This document shows, in pieces, positions 62,829 through 64,000 of a stretch of 64,000 nt of DNA. This DNA is from Myxococcales bacterium. GTDB taxonomy: Bacteria > Myxococcota_A > Polyangia > Palsa-1104 > JAEUJZ01. The DNA lies in contig JAEUJZ010000171.1 in assembly GCA_016794505.1 (NCBI GenBank), forward strand, positions 124,001 through 188,000, written 5' to 3'. Under the pieces are notes generated by a model. The model saw only the letters and a list, made by a program, of their open reading frames with translations, made no database searches and was not told the DNA's origin. Each line of letters opens with the position of its first letter. The first letter of the stretch is position 1. Both the position numbers and the translations under genes were made by a program.

Positions 62829-63776
62829 ATGCGCTCGCTCGCTGACCTGCTGCACATCACGTGGCAAGAAGCCCCGGAAAACCCGCTGATTCGCGCGCCG
62901 TTTCCTTCGCCGATCGTGGCCGACCCCTCGGTCTGCCCACCGACGGAGTCTCCCGACGGACGCTGGCACCTGTTTGCGCACTCGCTCGTGGGCATTCATC
63001 ACTACACATCCGGCGACGGTCTGGCCTGGGAAAAACAGCGGGGCGTGGTGGCGCGGAACGCCCTGCGACCGTTCCTGTATCGCGAGGCAGATCGCTATTA
63101 CCTACTGTACGAACGCACGCGCCTGTTCTTGCCGTTTCTGCCGTGGTCTTCGCACATCGAGGTCCGCTGCTCGCTGGATCTGCGGTGCTGGAGCCAGCCT
63201 CAGACGCTGCTTCAGCCCAGCCTGCCGTGGCACCTGCGGGGAGCCAGCCGTGCCGTCAGCAACCCATGCCTGGTGCGCGTTGGCGATACCTATCGCTTGT
63301 ACTTCAGCGCCGGCCTGGTCCATCTCGAAGACTGCGGCTTCGACGAGCCCGCGCATGTTGGAGTCGCCGAGGGCCCGTCGCCGCACGGACCGTTTGTGCC
63401 GCGTCACGAGCCGATCTTGTCCCCGTCGCCGACGGATGCGTTTGCCAACCTTGGCGCAGGCGCACTCAAGGTGCTGCGCGCTGCCGATGGCTTCTTGGGT
63501 CTGCAAAACGGCATCTACCGCGACGAGCAAGGGCGCAGCCGATCGGCCGTGCGCATGCTGACCTCGGACGATGGCATCCACTTTGCGGTGCAGGGCGCAC
63601 CGTTTCTGCTGCCGACGACGGGCTGGAGACGCAGCCATGTCTATGCGGTGGATGCGCGCGAGCTTGGCGACGAGCTGTACCTGTACTTTAACGCCCGCGA
63701 CGACTGGCACTGGACGCGTGGGCGCGAAGCCATCGGTCTTCTGCGTGGGCGCTTCGTGTCTCCGACGGGATCTTAG
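62829..63776 (+). CDS. Glycoside hydrolase family 43/32-like beta-propeller protein
   Basis: The 315-residue protein shows the pattern of five-bladed propeller glycosidases: PFPSPIVADPSVCPPTESPD at the N-terminus (with the Asp of the nucleophile-like blade), DGRWHLFAHS, SHIEVRCSLDLRCWS, SNPCLVRVGDTYRLYFSAG, HVGVAEGPSPHGPFVPRHEP, and DELYLYFNARDDWHW. No signal peptide is seen. It may be a cytoplasmic or unprocessed glycosidase. Met 62829 is used; an upstream in-frame Met at 62808 is possible. Its stop overlaps the stop of the convergent gene. Confidence 0.75.
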   Translation: MRSLADLLHITWQEAPENPLIRAPFPSPIVADPSVCPPTESPDGRWHLFAHSLVGIHHYTSGDGLAWEKQRGVVARNALRPFLYREADRYYLLYERTRLFLPFLPWSSHIEVRCSLDLRCWSQPQTLLQPSLPWHLRGASRAVSNPCLVRVGDTYRLYFSAGLVHLEDCGFDEPAHVGVAEGPSPHGPFVPRHEPILSPSPTDAFANLGAGALKVLRAADGFLGLQNGIYRDEQGRSRSAVRMLTSDDGIHFAVQGAPFLLPTTGWRRSHVYAVDARELGDELYLYFNARDDWHWTRGREAIGLLRGRFVSPTGS

Positions 63777-64000
63777 GGGCGCTGGCCTGGGCCTGGCTTG
63801 GCCTGCGTCGATGAGCCGGGCAAGGCAAACAGCAGAATCCCGGATCCGACGAGCGCGATGCCGCTGCCCAGAGCAAAGCCGCCGGGCGCCGCTGTGGAGT
63901 AAAGATCCGGGCAGGCGAGTGCGGGCTCGACGATGGGCGCGGTACAGTGTCCATTCACGCGCACACCGACGGTACCAATGACCATCATTCCCACGCCGAG
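63773..64000 (-). CDS. Membrane protein, 5' part cut by the window
   Basis: The minus-strand frame runs from beyond base 64000 to the TAA at 63773, which shares bases with the stop of the GH-like gene. The visible 75 residues hold two hydrophobic segments (LGVGMMVIGTVGV and GSGIALVGSGILLFAL), a short loop with two Cys, and a Pro/Gly-rich tail. The loop faces the periplasm if the tail is cytoplasmic. No family was recognised. Confidence 0.6.
   Translation of the reverse strand, partial: LGVGMMVIGTVGVRVNGHCTAPIVEPALACPDLYSTAAPGGFALGSGIALVGSGILLFALPGSSTQAKPGPGQRP

Overview
The window is a GC-rich bacterial chromosome segment, most probably from a myxobacterium (phylum Myxococcota). Support for this: two secreted proteins end in a MYXO-CTERM-like tail (Cys-x-Cys, a hydrophobic segment, then arginines). 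One of them also looks like the Sorangium-type polysaccharide monooxygenase family. A radical SAM protein is fused to a DUF2344-type domain, and there are many lipoproteins and von Willebrand A (VWA) proteins. No rRNA, tRNA, CRISPR array, insertion sequence or phage gene was seen. Because of the high GC content, most long antisense frames are shadows.

Layout. 1-6 kb: a truncated SGNH-like protein, a stand-alone 2-oxoacid dehydrogenase acyltransferase domain, a small secreted Cys-repeat protein, and a lipoprotein beta-propeller. 5.1-8.9 kb: a tight operon of membrane protein, cytochrome c lipoprotein, SIS-like protein and proline dehydrogenase. 9-23 kb: housekeeping and envelope genes (SDR, RodZ-like HTH protein, alpha/beta hydrolase, two SIMPL proteins, YjbQ, a 5'-nucleotidase-like lipoprotein, the radical SAM fusion, a lipid kinase, DoxX, a TolQ-like protein with a ChaN/TIKI-like partner). 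23-26 kb: a MATE exporter and a DUF4246 protein.

26.4-34.6 kb is the most unusual part. Six closely packed or overlapping plus-strand genes encode a TerY-like VWA protein, a PP2C phosphatase, a membrane-anchored atypical kinase, a glutamate-cysteine-ligase-like carboxylate-amine ligase, a Cys/His-rich zinc-binding protein, and a VWA protein with a C-terminal TIR domain. I read this as a TerY-P-type (VWA/PP2C/kinase) phospho-signalling module wired to a modifying ligase and a TIR output, probably a stress or conflict (defence) system. The exact combination is not one I recognise.

34.8-45.7 kb: a MYXO-CTERM VWA protein, an S9 peptidase, a sugar-lactone oxidase, an outer-membrane-like protein, TrmH-like methyltransferase, a PfkB kinase next to MTA phosphorylase, HolA, and a lipoprotein. 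46-49 kb: a NACHT NTPase ending in about 30 pentapeptide repeats, preceded by 25-bp direct repeats and followed by a 42-bp-period minisatellite. 49.6-55.5 kb: a proline-rich membrane protein, a giant VIT/VWA/DUF2135 protein, a J-domain relic, YggX and PhoH. 55.6-60.1 kb: an operon for a periplasmic molybdenum hydroxylase (2Fe-2S, Mo and FAD subunits) plus a tiny CxxCH protein. 60.3-64 kb: a monooxygenase-like protein, a strikingly AT-rich mosaic gene, a GH43/32-like propeller and a truncated membrane protein.

Several abrupt AT-rich patches (about 16.15-16.26, 21.18-21.36, 29.05-29.2 and 61.4-62.7 kb) break the otherwise uniform GC-rich composition and do not respect gene borders.
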